From assembly GCA_026008535.1 (NCBI GenBank), contig BRKX01000009.1, positions 33,546,501 to 33,610,500 of the forward strand: a stretch of DNA of 64,000 nucleotides, in the 5' to 3' direction. Below the pieces are notes generated by a model. That model saw only the letters and a program-made list of their open reading frames with translations, did not search any database and was not told the origin of the DNA. Origin of the DNA: Perilla frutescens (Eukaryota > Streptophyta > Magnoliopsida > Lamiales > Lamiaceae). Shown piece by piece: positions 1-12,000 of the stretch (positions are counted from its first letter, which is position 1; each line of letters opens with the position of its first letter). Position numbers and translations under genes: made by a program.

Positions 1-620
1 TGGCGAGGTCCAAATGACCTCCGACACAAAATCTGAAAATATCGGGAGACTTGTTAGCTCGAGTACTATTGAACCAACCTGACTCGGGATGACGAAGAAG
101 TCGTCTGAAGAGAAACAAGAAAAGATTCCCTTTCAAAAATTATTTTTACTATTCATTTCGACTGACAGATTTTGCTCCCGAGCGTTCGATTTACCTCAGA
201 TTGGCAATCCATGAACGCAAACGGATTCGTTGGGTCATTTTCTATAAGATAGGCTTGTTCGAACAAGTTTCGGATCAATGAGGAGGATTTCGTAAATTTT
301 TCAAATCACGAACGCTCGCATAAATTACTATTCACAAGTTTTCCCTTTACGATTTTCAATTAGGGGACTTCTGTAGAGGTCAGAATAAAATTCTGAAAGC
401 ACCAACAGCTTCCTTTAGGTCGTTACATTCCAAAAAAGACCAATATTGACTATCTTCCGGCGGCAAATGCAGAATCTCATAATCGATTTTCACATAAAAA
501 TTCACGAAAAGGTCGCGACTTACATCTGTTTTACTTTATTTGAACTCCAATTATTTTCTTTAGTCTTCTAAATATATTTAGAAAACTCACTAAGGTATTC
601 TGAAATTTTGGGATGTTACA
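1..620 (+). repeat. LTR fragment, 3' end (Ty3/gypsy type)
   Basis: Non-coding sequence that stops abruptly at GGGATGTTACA (610-620), the ending seen in Ty3/gypsy LTRs of this window (compare GGGATGTCACA at 62719). Right after it begins the gag-side sequence of element E, which in copy D (14640 on) continues without such an interruption. So this is an LTR inserted into E, cut by the window start. Orientation is inferred from the terminus only: a plus-strand LTR end or a reversed start (TGTAACATCC) would look alike. Confidence 0.55.
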
Positions 621-1475
621 GTCTCAACACGCAAAAATCATCTCCTCCACGACCTAGAGCTCAACGCCAAACAGCCCGCTCGACCATGAGTTACCAACCT
701 GAGTCATTCGAGGAGTTTTTACGTACCTATATACCACCTACACGGCCATCATCACCAATTCACCCAGCTATTGTTTCGTTAAGTCTAGCATGTGATGAAC
801 AATGCCCTATCTATCCAGTCCATGAAGAAGAGTTGAAGCAGCCTCCGATTGATGCCAAATCCGAGGAGATAGTAGCCGAAGTCAAAGAAGAAGAAATGGA
901 GAGTGATGTCGCAGTTGAAGAAGTTGAAGTAGTTGAGAAGTTGTTGGAGATACAACTTTGTTATAAAAGGGATAATGATATCCATGAGGCAATGGTTGAA
1001 GATCATGAAGAGTTCGAACAAGCTAGCATGGCGGATCCATCGAGTTCTAACATTTTTTATCAACCTTTTTCTTGTGATGTCTTTATTCTATAGGTTGTTA
1101 AAGAAGTTCCAATGGAAGTTGAAGTACCACTAGACTTGTTCGTGAATGCCATATGAAAGTGTTCTATGGTGCTAAAGCTTCGACCATTGACACCAAGTGT
1201 GTGTTCTTGTTCATGATCTTGAAGATGCACTGTATGCAGTTTGTGCTAAAGGAATTTGATGGCCAATTCGTGTTTTTTTTATCCCGGAGATTTGAATTCG
1301 AGAACTAATTCTTTTCAAAATGAGGGGAATGATATGAGCATGATAAGCCTTGAAGAATCTAATCTGAAGCTGCAAATATGTGGTTCAATTACACGACTTC
1401 AAGCAATACAATTGCAAGGATATTTCCAAGCATTTGTATGTAAGAAGTTTGAAGATGGCAAAGGAGTTGAGTAGG
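621..1475 (+). pseudogene. Element E: pol-less Ty3/gypsy relic, acidic ORF and pol C-terminus
   Basis: The first frame (about 620-1093) reads a proline-rich stretch, then an acidic, glutamate-rich stretch with an EVEVVEKLLEIQ-like motif. It is closely paralleled at 14648-15100 (plus) and 3250-3450 (minus). A second piece (1256-1474) contains NSRTNSFQNEGND, the kind of sequence found at the extreme C-terminus of Ty3/gypsy Pol just before the 3' LTR. No protease, reverse transcriptase, RNase H or integrase lies between them, and the same direct joining is seen in the two related copies. That makes a non-autonomous family more likely than a chance deletion. Stops and frameshifts are present. The acidic segment has no function I recognise. 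Confidence 0.6.
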
Positions 1476-2039
1476 TTTGACTAGAATTGTATTTAAGGAA
1501 ATTTCCAACCTTGAATAGAATTCTAGTTTAGGTAATTTCCTAGTATTGTTAGGAGACCCTTTTGGATCAGATTTTTAGGCCTTTTTTCTTCATAATTTCG
1601 TGCCCCCTAACACTATAAATAGGGGAACCATTGTACATTATTATTTAGACGTTGATTAATATTTGAAGTTTATTTTCAATTGTCTGACGATCCTTTGGTT
1701 GATCGACCCTTTATATCTTTTGGTTGTTTTGATTCAAAAACTATTATTCTTAGATTTAGCATCTCTAAGTCTTATTCAAATGAACCTCTTAATTCACTTG
1801 AGGGATTGTTGGGAACTCGCTATCGAAGATCAACTTAAAGGTTTTGGATTTGTGGTACGTTCGAGATCCAAGGCAACTATCGGGTTATGATTCACATCAA
1901 ACTATCCATCAACCATTCTACATTAAACGACGACATCCATCAAGCGATCAACATCCGTCTTCCTTCCAAGCCATTGAGGTTCAAGTTTCTACTCTAATTC
2001 CACTGCACATATAAGTTCATTCTATGATTAACATATAAA
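1476..2039 (+). repeat. LTR of element E (partial)
   Basis: Closely matches the LTR of element C (27137-27350), including TTTGACTAGAATTGTATTTA and a TATA box followed by AGGGGAACCAT. The right end is cut by the left LTR of H1 at 2040. Compared with C, the first part of the LTR is missing: the pol end joins directly to an internal LTR position. Confidence 0.65.
1614..1621 (+). promoter_or_regulatory. TATA box of the E LTR
   Basis: TATAAATA followed by GGGGAACC. The identical context occurs in the C LTR at 27277, so this is the conserved U3 promoter of the LTR family. Confidence 0.55.
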
Positions 2040-2933
2040 TGATATGATCCCGGTATGATGATCAATACTGAGAGAAAACGCACGGAAGACTTTTAGATCA
2101 AAACACGTCAGGCGAATGAAGGATTCAATCCGACAGATAACAAGACACAAATAAATGACTAATAAGGGAAATACGACTCGATTTTAAGCTAGACACCTAA
2201 GACACTTAGAATGCGACACAAACTAGAGCAAAACACAATACCAAACAAAAGGGAACAAAGATACGAATGGCCAATGGATTAGAAGATGGATTGGGCTTGA
2301 TTATGGCTATATGAGGATGGAACACGAATGAAACTTACTTGGATAATTTGTGGAAGATAGAAGACGGACGAATCGTGTCTTGTGGATGAAGGTAGTGGCA
2401 TCGAGATGTAGATGATAGGTAGAATGGATTGGAACTTCAGCTGAACCCCGGCTTTTAGAGACCAAACGCAGGTCCTTCGATCTTCTCTGAATTGTTTAGC
2501 ACTTCTCCCTAGAACTTAATAGAACTAAAGAGAAGCTTGAGATAGGACTTTAGATTTGCAAGGTCTAAAGAACATAAGATAGTTGATCAACCGATGGATC
2601 GTGAGACAAAAATCTAACTTAAAAATACTAATAAATCAAAAATAAAAAGGTTTCCTACTCTAAGAAGGATTTCTACCTTAATTAGAACTCTATTTAAGGT
2701 AAAAAATCAAAAAAACAAAAAATAAAATAATAAAAATCTAAACTAATGGATAAATAAACCCAACACTTTGGGCCTTCAAAAGTGACACATAGAACTACTA
2801 TTGGGCTGAATTCTACACGCCAACTTCAACCAGTCAGTATGTACTGCCCTTACTGGCTGCCTTAAGTATGCCCATACTGTCTTCTTGGGCTTGTTCTTCA
2901 ATTGTCAACAAATTGACAATCTTTGGGGCTACA
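2040..2933 (-). repeat. 3' LTR of H1
   Basis: On the plus strand it starts TGATATGATCCCGGTATGAT, the same as 13149 onward. The other end is set at ...GGGGCTACA (2933) because a purine-rich tract lies beyond it on the minus strand (2934-2950, GAAGAAGAAG), as expected of a polypurine tract. About 894 bp; the inner boundary is inferred. Confidence 0.65.
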
Positions 2934-3523
2934 TTTTAACTTCTTCTTCAATGTTTGGGATGGTCTCATCCTTTCCCTCCTCTTGAAAAGAATTCATCCT
3001 CGAATTCGAACCTCTAAAATAAAAAATACGACAAACCGATCATCGAACTCCTTTTGCACAAGCTGCAAAAGACACAACTTTAAAATCATTAACATCCACT
3101 TGCTGACAAGTGGTCAAAAGTTCAGCTCCTTAAAATGCGTGGCATGTGCGAACAAATTTGGGGGTACACCAATAGCCAATGGAACATTTTCAACAACCTG
3201 TAGAATATAGACATCACAAGAAAATGGACAAATAATGTTAGAACTCGGTAGCTCCTCCATGCTTGCTTGATCGAGTTCTTTGTGATCTTCACTCGTTGTC
3301 CACTGATGTCATTTTCCTTTTCAAAACAAGGTTGTATCTCCATCAACTTCTCAACTATTTCAGATTCCTCAACGGCGGAAACAATCTTCATTTCTTCTTC
3401 ATCAACTTCTCCAACGTCTAAGCACATGGGAACAGAAGGTAGTGAGATAATAGGTACTTTAACGAAGTCTAGAATTTGTACCTTAGAAGTAGAATCATCA
3501 TTGGTGGCAGTGAACTTAGATGG
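2934..3523 (-). pseudogene. H1 internal domain, 3' part: acidic ORF and Pol C-terminal remnant
   Basis: The minus strand carries a stretch with EVDEEEMKIV and IVEKLMEIQPC (about 3330-3420), matching copies E and D. Downstream is an NSRMNSFQEEG remnant near 2985-3010, the usual Pol C-terminal tail before the 3' LTR. The frame continues to 3523, where element A interrupts it; host coding resumes at 12001 after A. Several stops. Confidence 0.55.
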
Positions 3524-5934
3524 TGTAACGCCCCAAACCAATCCGTTTGGCCACGTCACTTAACATACAATTTACTTACTTATATTTGTGTGCTTATTTT
3601 AAATTGAGCGGAACCTAAGGTTAAAAAGCATGATAATAACATGATAAGGTAAGAAATCATGATTTCCATTATAATTTTTTCGCAATTATAACATGCGACC
3701 TATCATATCTATTTTGTCACACAATATAATATTAAGTAGAAGTATCGTGTAAGCCCATCCACACAATCATATAATCATCTAACCTATCGAGCTCATAGGT
3801 CTTACACAACCTGCCCGTATAGCACCCTAAATTAACATACATAGCATAGGGGTTCATTGACATAATTCGCACATAGAAGGCTCCAAGGTCGAACGACCAG
3901 CCTTTAAAATGTTTTGCATAATATCAAGTTAAATACATCATAATTACAAAATAGGGCTATTCTCATCCCCAATGATCATTGATCATAAAAACAAAAGGAG
4001 AATGATCAATATAATATTAATAATGAGAGTATTTCAGAAGAAGAGCATGCAAAAATAAACACAAGCTTGTGGGGGTTCTCTTATGTTCACAACACTCCTA
4101 CTCAGGCCTCAACTCCTCAACCTGAAATTCATTGAATGAATGGGGTGAGTATTTAACAACAAACTCAGTGGGGAACACTGCAAATAGTTATAGCTAATTG
4201 CACAAGTGAAAATATAACATATGGATATTTCTTTACTTTTGTGGAGACTACTCTCAACCCCGTAGGGTCCAAACATCATGATGCCTCTGTTAATGAATAT
4301 CTTTGGCCCTGTAGGGATGCCCTTAGGCTTATTATCCCCCAGGGAGGACATTAACACGTCTATATTGATCCCGTATAACCTCTTTATCGACCCCGAAGGA
4401 TCTCTATATCGACCCCGAAGGATCTCTGTATTGCCTCGAAGGGTCTCATTCATATCATCGGTCCGAAGACACTACATACTTATATAATCAAAGCACAATA
4501 ATAACTATAATTTTACACGTGTTCACAGTTTAGAGTTACCCCACCTTATGAGACACTTTTAAAATCCTTTAAACCTTGAAATACTCTTTTGTCGTGCACA
4601 AGTTGTCCACCTCGAACCCCGATACATCGCCTAGCACCTTCAAATCCCCTTTTTCATTTTAAACGTCGAGTTATACAATTATTTCATAATTTTGACCAAC
4701 CATATGCTATACATTCTTTAAGGTTTTTTATACATATCAACATACACAACCATGGATATACGAGCTCATACTATGATTTTGGACTCAAAATACATATTAA
4801 AACTCTTTAAGACATTTAATCGAACACGTTACGTGCACCTATTTAAACCACAAGAACATGACTCAATTTAAATCCTTCAAACTCATAATTTCCAATACAT
4901 GAACCTCTATCCTAGGGCTCTAACATACATGAAAATCAACTTCATACAACCATCACAACGCCTCTAACCAAACACCAACATATTTAGGGGAAATTAGGGC
5001 AAAAATCCAAACCCTAGCAATAATAAACCACATGAATTTCAATTTAACAACACATATAGCTTCAAGAATTTAAATAAACCATATGTTCAAGATCTCAAGG
5101 CAAAGGGAGCAATGAAATCGAAAAACCCTAAATTTTGGGTATGAACCCTAGATTCAAATAGACATGGAAATGGTGCTCAATTACCAAAACGAAGAGGATA
5201 TGAAGTTACCTTGGTTGATGGAGGATGATGAGAGAATCCACTCTCACAACTCGAAGAATTCCTTAAGAGAATTTGGAAGAAAATCGCCCTAGAGAAGAAA
5301 GAAATGGAGATGAAATGAGTGAAGTGTGGTATTTAAGGAATGGAATTTCCGAAACAGGGCGCGGCCTAGAGGGGGTCGTGCTCGGAGGTCACATTCCAGT
5401 CAAAGGAAAACAGCTCTCTGAAGTGGTGCCACACGACCCAACCAGTCGCGTCTCGAGGACGTGTTGCAGACCTCTTGGCACACGGCCTGGAGGAGATCGC
5501 GTCGCAGGTCACTTGGCACATGGCCTGAAGGAGGTCGCGCCGCAGGTCGCTTGGCACGCGGCCTGGACGAGGTCACACCCGATGGTCGCGTTTCAGGCTG
5601 TTTGCTATTTTCGAATGCAGTTCGACTCCCGGACATTTCTAACTCTATTTAAATTTCAAAACACATTTAATACTTTATCGAAAAATAAAAATCAAATGTA
5701 ATCACATTCATTATCATATAACTCGACATTTTTATAATAAATATTCAAACTGTATTATACACTCAGTATAATACCACCGTACTTTGACGTATCGGCTCGA
5801 GTAGAACAACCTGCATTAAAGCAACAACATAAAATACGAACATACCATCATAATTAATATTCAAACAATATTAATTCAACGTCATTTTCCAAAATTGTAA
5901 TTTATAATTTAGCAAAAAGGGTCGGGGTATCACA
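3524..5934 (-). repeat. 3' LTR of element A
   Basis: About 2.4 kb, running on the plus strand from TGTAACGCCCC to GGGGTATCACA. It holds a short tandem array around 4330-4450 (unit containing GACCCCGAAGGATCTCT) and a GC-rich array around 5440-5600, both also in the other LTR. ORFs inside it on either strand are repeat shadows. Confidence 0.85.
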
Positions 5935-5980
5935 ATCTCCCCAACTTTTAAAAATTTCGTCCTTGAAATTAGCCTAACAT

Positions 5981-7453
5981 TTATGTTACATTTGGATATC
6001 GAGCTATAATATCAACTTCTTTCTCCCAAGTGGCCTCTTCGGGTCCATGCCGACTCCATTGCACTTTTATTAAGGAAACCTCACGGCTTCGAAGAGTGTG
6101 AACTCTTCTATCTAATACAGCAACTAGGACTTCTTCATACATCAAGTCTTGGGAAACTTGTACTGTGTCATACGAAATGTCATGGCTAGGGTCAGACACA
6201 TATCGTCTAAGCAACGATACATAGAAAACATCATGCACACCTGCCAAATCCGGAGGTAGCGCTAGGCGATACGCAACATCACCTATTTTCTCTAGAATCT
6301 CGAATGGTCCCACATAATGTGGCTGCAATTTACCCTTCTTCCTAAATCTAACCACTCCTCTCATTGGTTAAATCTTTAAGAATACCTTGTCACCAATCTC
6401 AAAGCTCACATCTTTTCTCTTCACGTCGGCATAGGATTTCTGACGATCTTGAGCTATCTTGATTCTTCCTCTTATCTTCTCAATTACTTCCGCTGTCTTC
6501 TCAACGATCTCGGGACCTAAGAGTTGACGCTCTCCCACTTCATCCCAATGAATAGGAGATCTGCACTTCCTCCCATACAATGCTTCGTATGGGGCCATTC
6601 CAATCAATGCTTGGAAACTGTTATTATAAGCAAACTCCACAAGTGGCAAGTGGCTCTCCCAACTTCCTCGAAAATCAAGAACACATGCACAAAGCATGTC
6701 CTCTAACGTCTGGATGGTCCGCTCAGATTGACCATCTGATTGAGGATGGTACGCCGTGCTAAACCTCAACTGTGTTCCCATAGCTTCTTGCAAACTTTGC
6801 CAAAATTTGGACGTAAACCTTGTGTTATGATTTGACACTATCGACACGGAAATGTCGTGAAGACGTACTATTTCATCGATATAAATCTAAGCTAATCGAT
6901 CCATGCTAAATGTCATTTTCACCAGAAGAAAATGAGTAGACTTGGTCAACCTATCGATAACAACCCAGATTGCATGATGACCTCTAACTGACGAGGGTAA
7001 TCCCACCACAAAGTCCATTGCAATATGCTCCCACTTCAACAATCTAGAAGGGCGTTGATGCTCGACTTTCACTTGTTGACAAGTGATACACTTCGATATG
7101 AATTGGATAATCAACCTCTTCATATTTCTCTACCAGAAAACCAAATTCAAGTCCTTGAACATCTTCGTGCCTCCTAGGTACACAGAATACGGAGTATTGT
7201 GTGCTTCTTCAAGGATCTCCCTTCTGAGCTCTTCGTTCTTCGGCACACACAACCTTCCCTCGACGAATAGTGTTCCATTACTTGCAACGATAAATCCCTG
7301 AATAGAACCCTCCAATGCTCTTTTCTTTATTTTGTATAAGAAAGGATCGTCGACTTGTGCTTCACGAACTCGATCACGAATTAGTGGTCGAACCACTAAG
7401 GCTGCTAAAATCCCTTGAGTGGTGTTGGAAAGATCCACCAACTCTAGATTCAT
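5981..7453 (-). pseudogene. Element A integrase with chromodomain-like C-terminus (decayed)
   Basis: Ty3/gypsy integrase inserts element cDNA into the chromosome. Reading on the minus strand: zinc-finger side with CITCQQVK (about 7070-7090), catalytic core with MDFVVGLP and HFLLVKMTF (6890-7030), then DGQSERTIQTLEDML and VEFAYNNSFQ (about 6600-6730). Next is the GPFEILEKIG C-terminal domain (about 6290) and a chromodomain-like tail with VQWSRHGPEEATWE (about 6000-6060). The reading is split into at least four pieces by stops and frameshifts. The tail supports Tekay/Del chromovirus membership. Confidence 0.85.
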
Positions 7454-7504
7454 CTTCTAAAACTCCTTGATCAAGAGCTCTTGCTTGGTTGGAAGATAGA
7501 TCTT

Positions 7505-8561
7505 TCAGCTTAAGGCATCAGCTACAACATTCGCCTTTCCAAGATGATATAAGATCGTACAATCGAAATCCTTCACCAACTCCAACCATCTTCTTTGACA
7601 CAAATTCAACTCCTTCTGGGTGAAGAAGTACTTCAAGCTTTTGTGGTCGGTGTAGATCTCGCACTTGCTTCCATAGAGATAATGCCTCCAGATCTTCAAT
7701 GCATATACCACGGCTGCTAATTTGAGATCATGCGTCGGACCTTTCCATGCTGCATCAAAACACAACCAAGTGCTTACTTCGAGGTGTCGTTGTATATGAC
7801 AAAGCCTTCCGTTCCATCAGAGATAGTCAACACAGGGGCTGACACGAGACGTCGCTTTAACTCTTGAAAGCTCTGCTCACACTTCTCACTCCATTGGAAC
7901 TTCTCATTCTTCCTCGTTAATCTCGTCAAAGAACCTGATATCTTGGAAAACCCCTCGATGAATCTTCTATAGTAACCCACTACTCCTAAGAAGCTTCGAA
8001 CTTCATTAACATTCGATGGTGTCTTCCAATTGCTAACAGCTTCCACCTTCGACGGATCTACTTCAATTCCATTTGATGTCACCACGTGGCCAAGAAATGC
8101 CACTCGCTCTAACCAGAACTCGCATTTTGAAAATTTCACATAAAATTCTTCTTTCCTTAGCGTCTCCAATACGATTCTGAGATGCTCAGCATGCTCCTCC
8201 TTGCTTTTTGAATAAATCAAGATATCATCAATGAAGACTATTAGGAACTGGTCAAGGTACGGATGGAACACTCGATTCATTAAGTCCACGAAGACTCCAA
8301 GCTCATTGGTCAATCTGAAAGTACCACCGTGAACTCATAGTGACCATATCGCGTTCTAAATGCCGTCTTTGGGATGTCACTCTCCTTGATCTTCAATTGA
8401 TGATAGCCGGATCTCAAGTCGATCTTCGAAAACACACCGGCTCCTTTCAGTTGATCGAATAAATCTTCAATTCTCGGCAGTGGATATTTGTTCTTGATCA
8501 TTAACCGGTTCAATTCTCTATAATCAATGCACATTCGCATTGATCCATCCTTTTTCTTCAC
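7505..8561 (-). pseudogene. Element A reverse transcriptase and RNase H (decayed)
   Basis: The minus strand reads a Ty3 reverse transcriptase: CIDYRELN and KYPLPRIEDLFDQL (about 8470-8530), FSKIDLRSGYHQL (about 8400-8440), then the catalytic FIDDILIYSK (about 8215-8245), the YxDD box of this family. It continues through FLGHVV and SFLGVVGYYRRF. RNase H follows at 7505-7765 (YTDHKSLKYFFTQKELN, RRWLELVKDFDC, ADALS). Breaks near 8313 and 7770 split the frame. Upstream is protease, downstream integrase: the normal Ty3 order. Confidence 0.88.
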
Positions 8562-8579
8562 GAATAAAACAGGTGCTCC

Positions 8580-9260
8580 CTATGCTGAAACACTTGGTCG
8601 GATTAATTTGTTGTCAAGCAACTCCTGAAGTTGAACTTTGAGCTTTTGCAACTCCTTTGGCACCATTCTATACGGAGCTTTAGATATTGGTGCCGCACCT
8701 GGCACTAGGTCGATAGTGAACTCGATCTGACGGTCAGGAGGAATCCCTGGTAACTCATCTGGAAACACGTCGGGGAATTCGTTCACCACTAGTACATCTG
8801 ATACCTCGACTTTAATGGACTTTGACTCCACTATGCTGATGAGAAATCCCTGACATCCTCTTTTCTTCGACAACTTCATTGCCTTTATTGTTGTAATGAT
8901 TCTCTGAGTTGATCTCGTTCTTGCACCATTGAAGGTTAGCTTAGGCTCACCCGGAAAATTAAATTCGACCTCATGATCACGACATCGAATCGTGGCATGA
9001 TTCCCACTCAACCAATCCATACCTAGGATTACGTTAAAATCACGCATCTCCAAGACATGGAGATTTGCTCTCAGCACTCTATCATTTATTTCTAGCTTCA
9101 GGCCACACGCCATCTTGCTAGAAGAAACTTTCTTTCCTGAAAGAATACCGATCACTAACAATTCACCACTATCTTTGCATGAAATACCAAATTTGGAACA
9201 GAAACTTGCAGATATAAAGAAATGTGATGCACCCGATTATCGTTCTTTTCCTCGCCATCC
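8580..9260 (-). pseudogene. Element A aspartic protease and linker (decayed)
   Basis: The minus strand shows NVILGMDWLSGNHATIRC (about 8975-9030), the second hallmark of Ty3 proteases, preceded at about 9200-9240 by SGASHFFIS. The catalytic Asp expected before SGAS is lost: at 9237-9239 the in-frame codon is TAA, with GAT two bases upstream, as after a 2-bp insertion. The linker to RT contains FPDVFPDELPGIPPDRQIEF and APYRM. Dead protease; family assignment firm. Confidence 0.82.
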
Positions 9261-10124
9261 AAAGCAAACAGTCGGGGCTTCACCTTTCTTTCTTGCTCCT
9301 TCTTCTTCTTCGGGCAGTCATAAGACATGTGGCTCGGGTCCCCACATGTAAAGCAAACCCTCTGCCCCGCACGGCACTCTACTAGATGGAACTTTTGGCA
9401 TTTAGGGCAAGGAGCCCTATCATTGTTTCCTTTCTGTGGGCCAGGTCTCTGCTGCCACGGCTTGTTCTGCGTAGGAGCCTTCCCTTTTCTTTTGTCTTAC
9501 GGCTCTCATTTTCTCTTGCCAAAAGGCTCACGCTGTCTTTGTTCTTTCAGGTCCAACTGGAGCCCATGAGAAATGGCTTAGGCCCTCTCAATTACTTCGC
9601 CATAGGTTCTCAACCTTTGGCCTAACAGAATTCCCGTAATTTCGAGACGCAATCCACGCTCGAAGCATCGAGCCTTCTTTTCATCCGTATCCACAATGTA
9701 CAGAGCATAGCGGAAGAGACGGTTGAACTGCCTTTCATATTTAATCACTGTCATTCCTCCTTATCTTAGATTGAGGAATTCGGTCTCCATCTTAGTCTTG
9801 AAAGACTCAGGAAAGTATCGGGTCAGGATCAACTCTTTCAAGTCGGTCCATACCAAAGCTTGGCATTGCTCGGGCATCAGAGTTCGAGAATGAGTTTCCC
9901 ACCAGAAGCTTGCCTCTTCTGCAAACTAGAAGATAGCATATGAGGCCTTCTGCACCTCGGTGTTCGAAGATCCACTCCATTTCCCGGATCCATTCCTCTG
10001 TCGCTTCTGGACCTTCACTTTCTTTAAGCCAAGATCGCCCCATCCTTCTAAACTGTTCGACTACATCGAACGTCTCTTTTTGGAGCCTTGCTCCTTTAGC
10101 CATTCCTTCTCGCCCAATCTATTA
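9261..10124 (-). pseudogene. Element A gag remnant with CCHC zinc knuckle
   Basis: A capsid-like start is visible at 9900-10100 (FDVVEQFRRMG, WIREMEWIFEH). A nucleocapsid knuckle CFTCGDPSHMSYDC (CX2CX4HX4C) lies at 9314-9355 on the minus strand. The middle is full of stops and frame changes. The N-terminal end runs directly into truncated LTR sequence at about 10125, so the gag leader and primer site are deleted. Confidence 0.8.
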
Positions 10125-12000
10125 GGTTCTCTTGTGTTCACAACGCTCCTACTCAGGCCTCAACTCCTCAACCTGAAATTCATTGAATGAATGGGGTGAG
10201 TATTTAACAACATACTCAGTGGGGAACACTGCAAACATTTATAGCCAATTACACAAGTGAAAATATAACATATGGATATTTCTTTACTTTTGTGGCGACT
10301 AGTCTCAACCCCGTAGGGTCCAAACATCATGATGCCCCTGTTAATGCACATCTTTGGCCCTGCAGGGATGCCCGCAAGCTTATTGTCCCCCAGAGAGGAC
10401 ATTAACAAGTCTATATCGATCCTGTAAGACCTCTTTATCGACCTCGAAGGATCTTTTTGTCGACCCCGAAGGATCTCTGTATCGACCCCGAATGATCTCT
10501 GTATTACCCCGAAGGGTCTCATTCATATCATCAGTACGAAGACCCAACATATTTATACAATCAAACTACAACAATAACTATAACTTTACACGTGTTCACA
10601 GTTTAGAGTTACCCCACCTTATGAGACGCATTCGAAATCCTTTCAACCTTGAAATATTCCTTTGTCGTGCACAAGTTGTCCACCTCGAACCCCGATACAT
10701 CGTCTAGCACCTACAAATCCGCCTTTTCATTTTAGAGGTCAAGCTATACAATTATTTCATAATTTTGACCAAACACATGCTATACATACTTTAAGGCTTT
10801 TCATACATATCCACATACACAACCATGGATATACGAGCTCATACTAAGATTTTGGACTCAAAATACACATTAAAACTCTTTAAGACATTTAATCGAACAC
10901 GTTATGTGCACCTATTTAAACCACAAGAACATGACTCAATTTAAATCCTTTAAACTCATAATGAGGCTAATATATGAACCTCTATCCTAGGGCTCTAACA
11001 TACATGAAAATCACAACACCTCCAACCAAACACAAACATATTTAGGGGAAATTAGGGAAAAAATCCAAACCCTAGCAATAATAAAATATATGAATTTCAA
11101 TTTAACAACACATATAGCTTCAAGTATGTAAATAAACCATATGTTCAAGATATCATGGTAAGGGGATCAATGAAATCGAAAAACCCTAAATTTTGGTTAT
11201 GAACCCTAGATTTAAATAGACATTGAAATGGTGTTTAATCACAAAAAAAAAGAGGATATGAAGTTGCCTTGGTTGACAGAGGATGATGAGAGAATCCACT
11301 CCCAAAACTTGAAGAATTCCTTGAGAGAATTTGGAAGAAAATCGCCCAAGAGAAGAAAGAAATGGAGATGAAATGAGTAAAGTGTGGTATTTAAAGGATG
11401 TAATTTCCGAAATAGGGTGCAGCCTAGGGGGGGTCGTGCTCGGATGTCGCGTTCGAGCCAAAGGAAAACAGCTCTCTGAAGTGGTGCCACACGACCCAAC
11501 CGATCGCGCCTCAACTACAGATCTCTTGGCACACGACCCAAAGGAGGTCGCGCCTCTGGATCGCGCCGTAGGCCATTTGGAAAGAGGTCGCCCCTCTCGG
11601 CCGCGCCGCAGGCCGCTTGGCACACGACCTGGAGGAGGTCGCACCCGATGGTCGCGTTTCAGGCTCTTTGCTATTTTTGAATGCAGTTCGATTCCTGGAC
11701 ATTTCTAACTCTATTTAAATTTCAAAATACATTTAATACTTTATCAAAAAACAAAAATCAAATGTAATCACATTCATTATCATATAACTCGACATTTTTA
11801 TTATAAATATTCAAACTGTATTATACACTTAGTATAATATCACCGTGCTATGACGTGTCAGCTCGAGTGGAACAACATGCATTAAAGCAACGGCATAAAA
11901 TACGAACATACCATCATAATTAATATTCAAACAATATTAATTCAATGTCATTTTCCAAAATTATAATTTATAATTTAGCAAAAAGGGTCAGGGTATCACA
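10125..12000 (-). repeat. 5' LTR of element A, truncated
   Basis: Homologous to 4074-5934 of the left LTR; the part equivalent to 3524-4073 is missing. The break lies at a short shared GGTTCTC, suggesting a microhomology deletion. Differences from the left copy are scattered, including expansion or loss of GC-rich repeat units around 11510-11650. Confidence 0.85.

Larger units (their letters stand above)
3524..12000 (-). mobile_element. Element A: Ty3/gypsy chromovirus (Tekay/Del-like), minus strand
   Basis: Two related LTRs (3524-5934 and 10125-12000) flank gag, protease, RT, RNase H and integrase remnants in Ty3 order on the minus strand. The element is bordered by GATGG (3519-3523) and TATGG (12001-12005), a 5-bp target duplication with one mismatch. 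H1 gag coding is broken exactly at these points. A purine tract (minus, 5935-5949) adjoins the 3' LTR. The 5' LTR has lost about 550 bp of its 3' end together with the primer site and gag start, so the copy cannot replicate. A chromodomain-like tail after integrase points to the Tekay/Del lineage. Confidence 0.85.

Noticed and set aside
4109..4487. ORFs on both strands, repeated near 10160-10707
   Set aside because: Both copies lie at the same place in the two A LTRs and are driven by the 22-bp repeat array.
5273..5701. 142-codon and overlapping ORFs, and the similar set at 11186-11708
   Set aside because: GC-rich tandem repeats of the A LTR open several frames at once; no domain.
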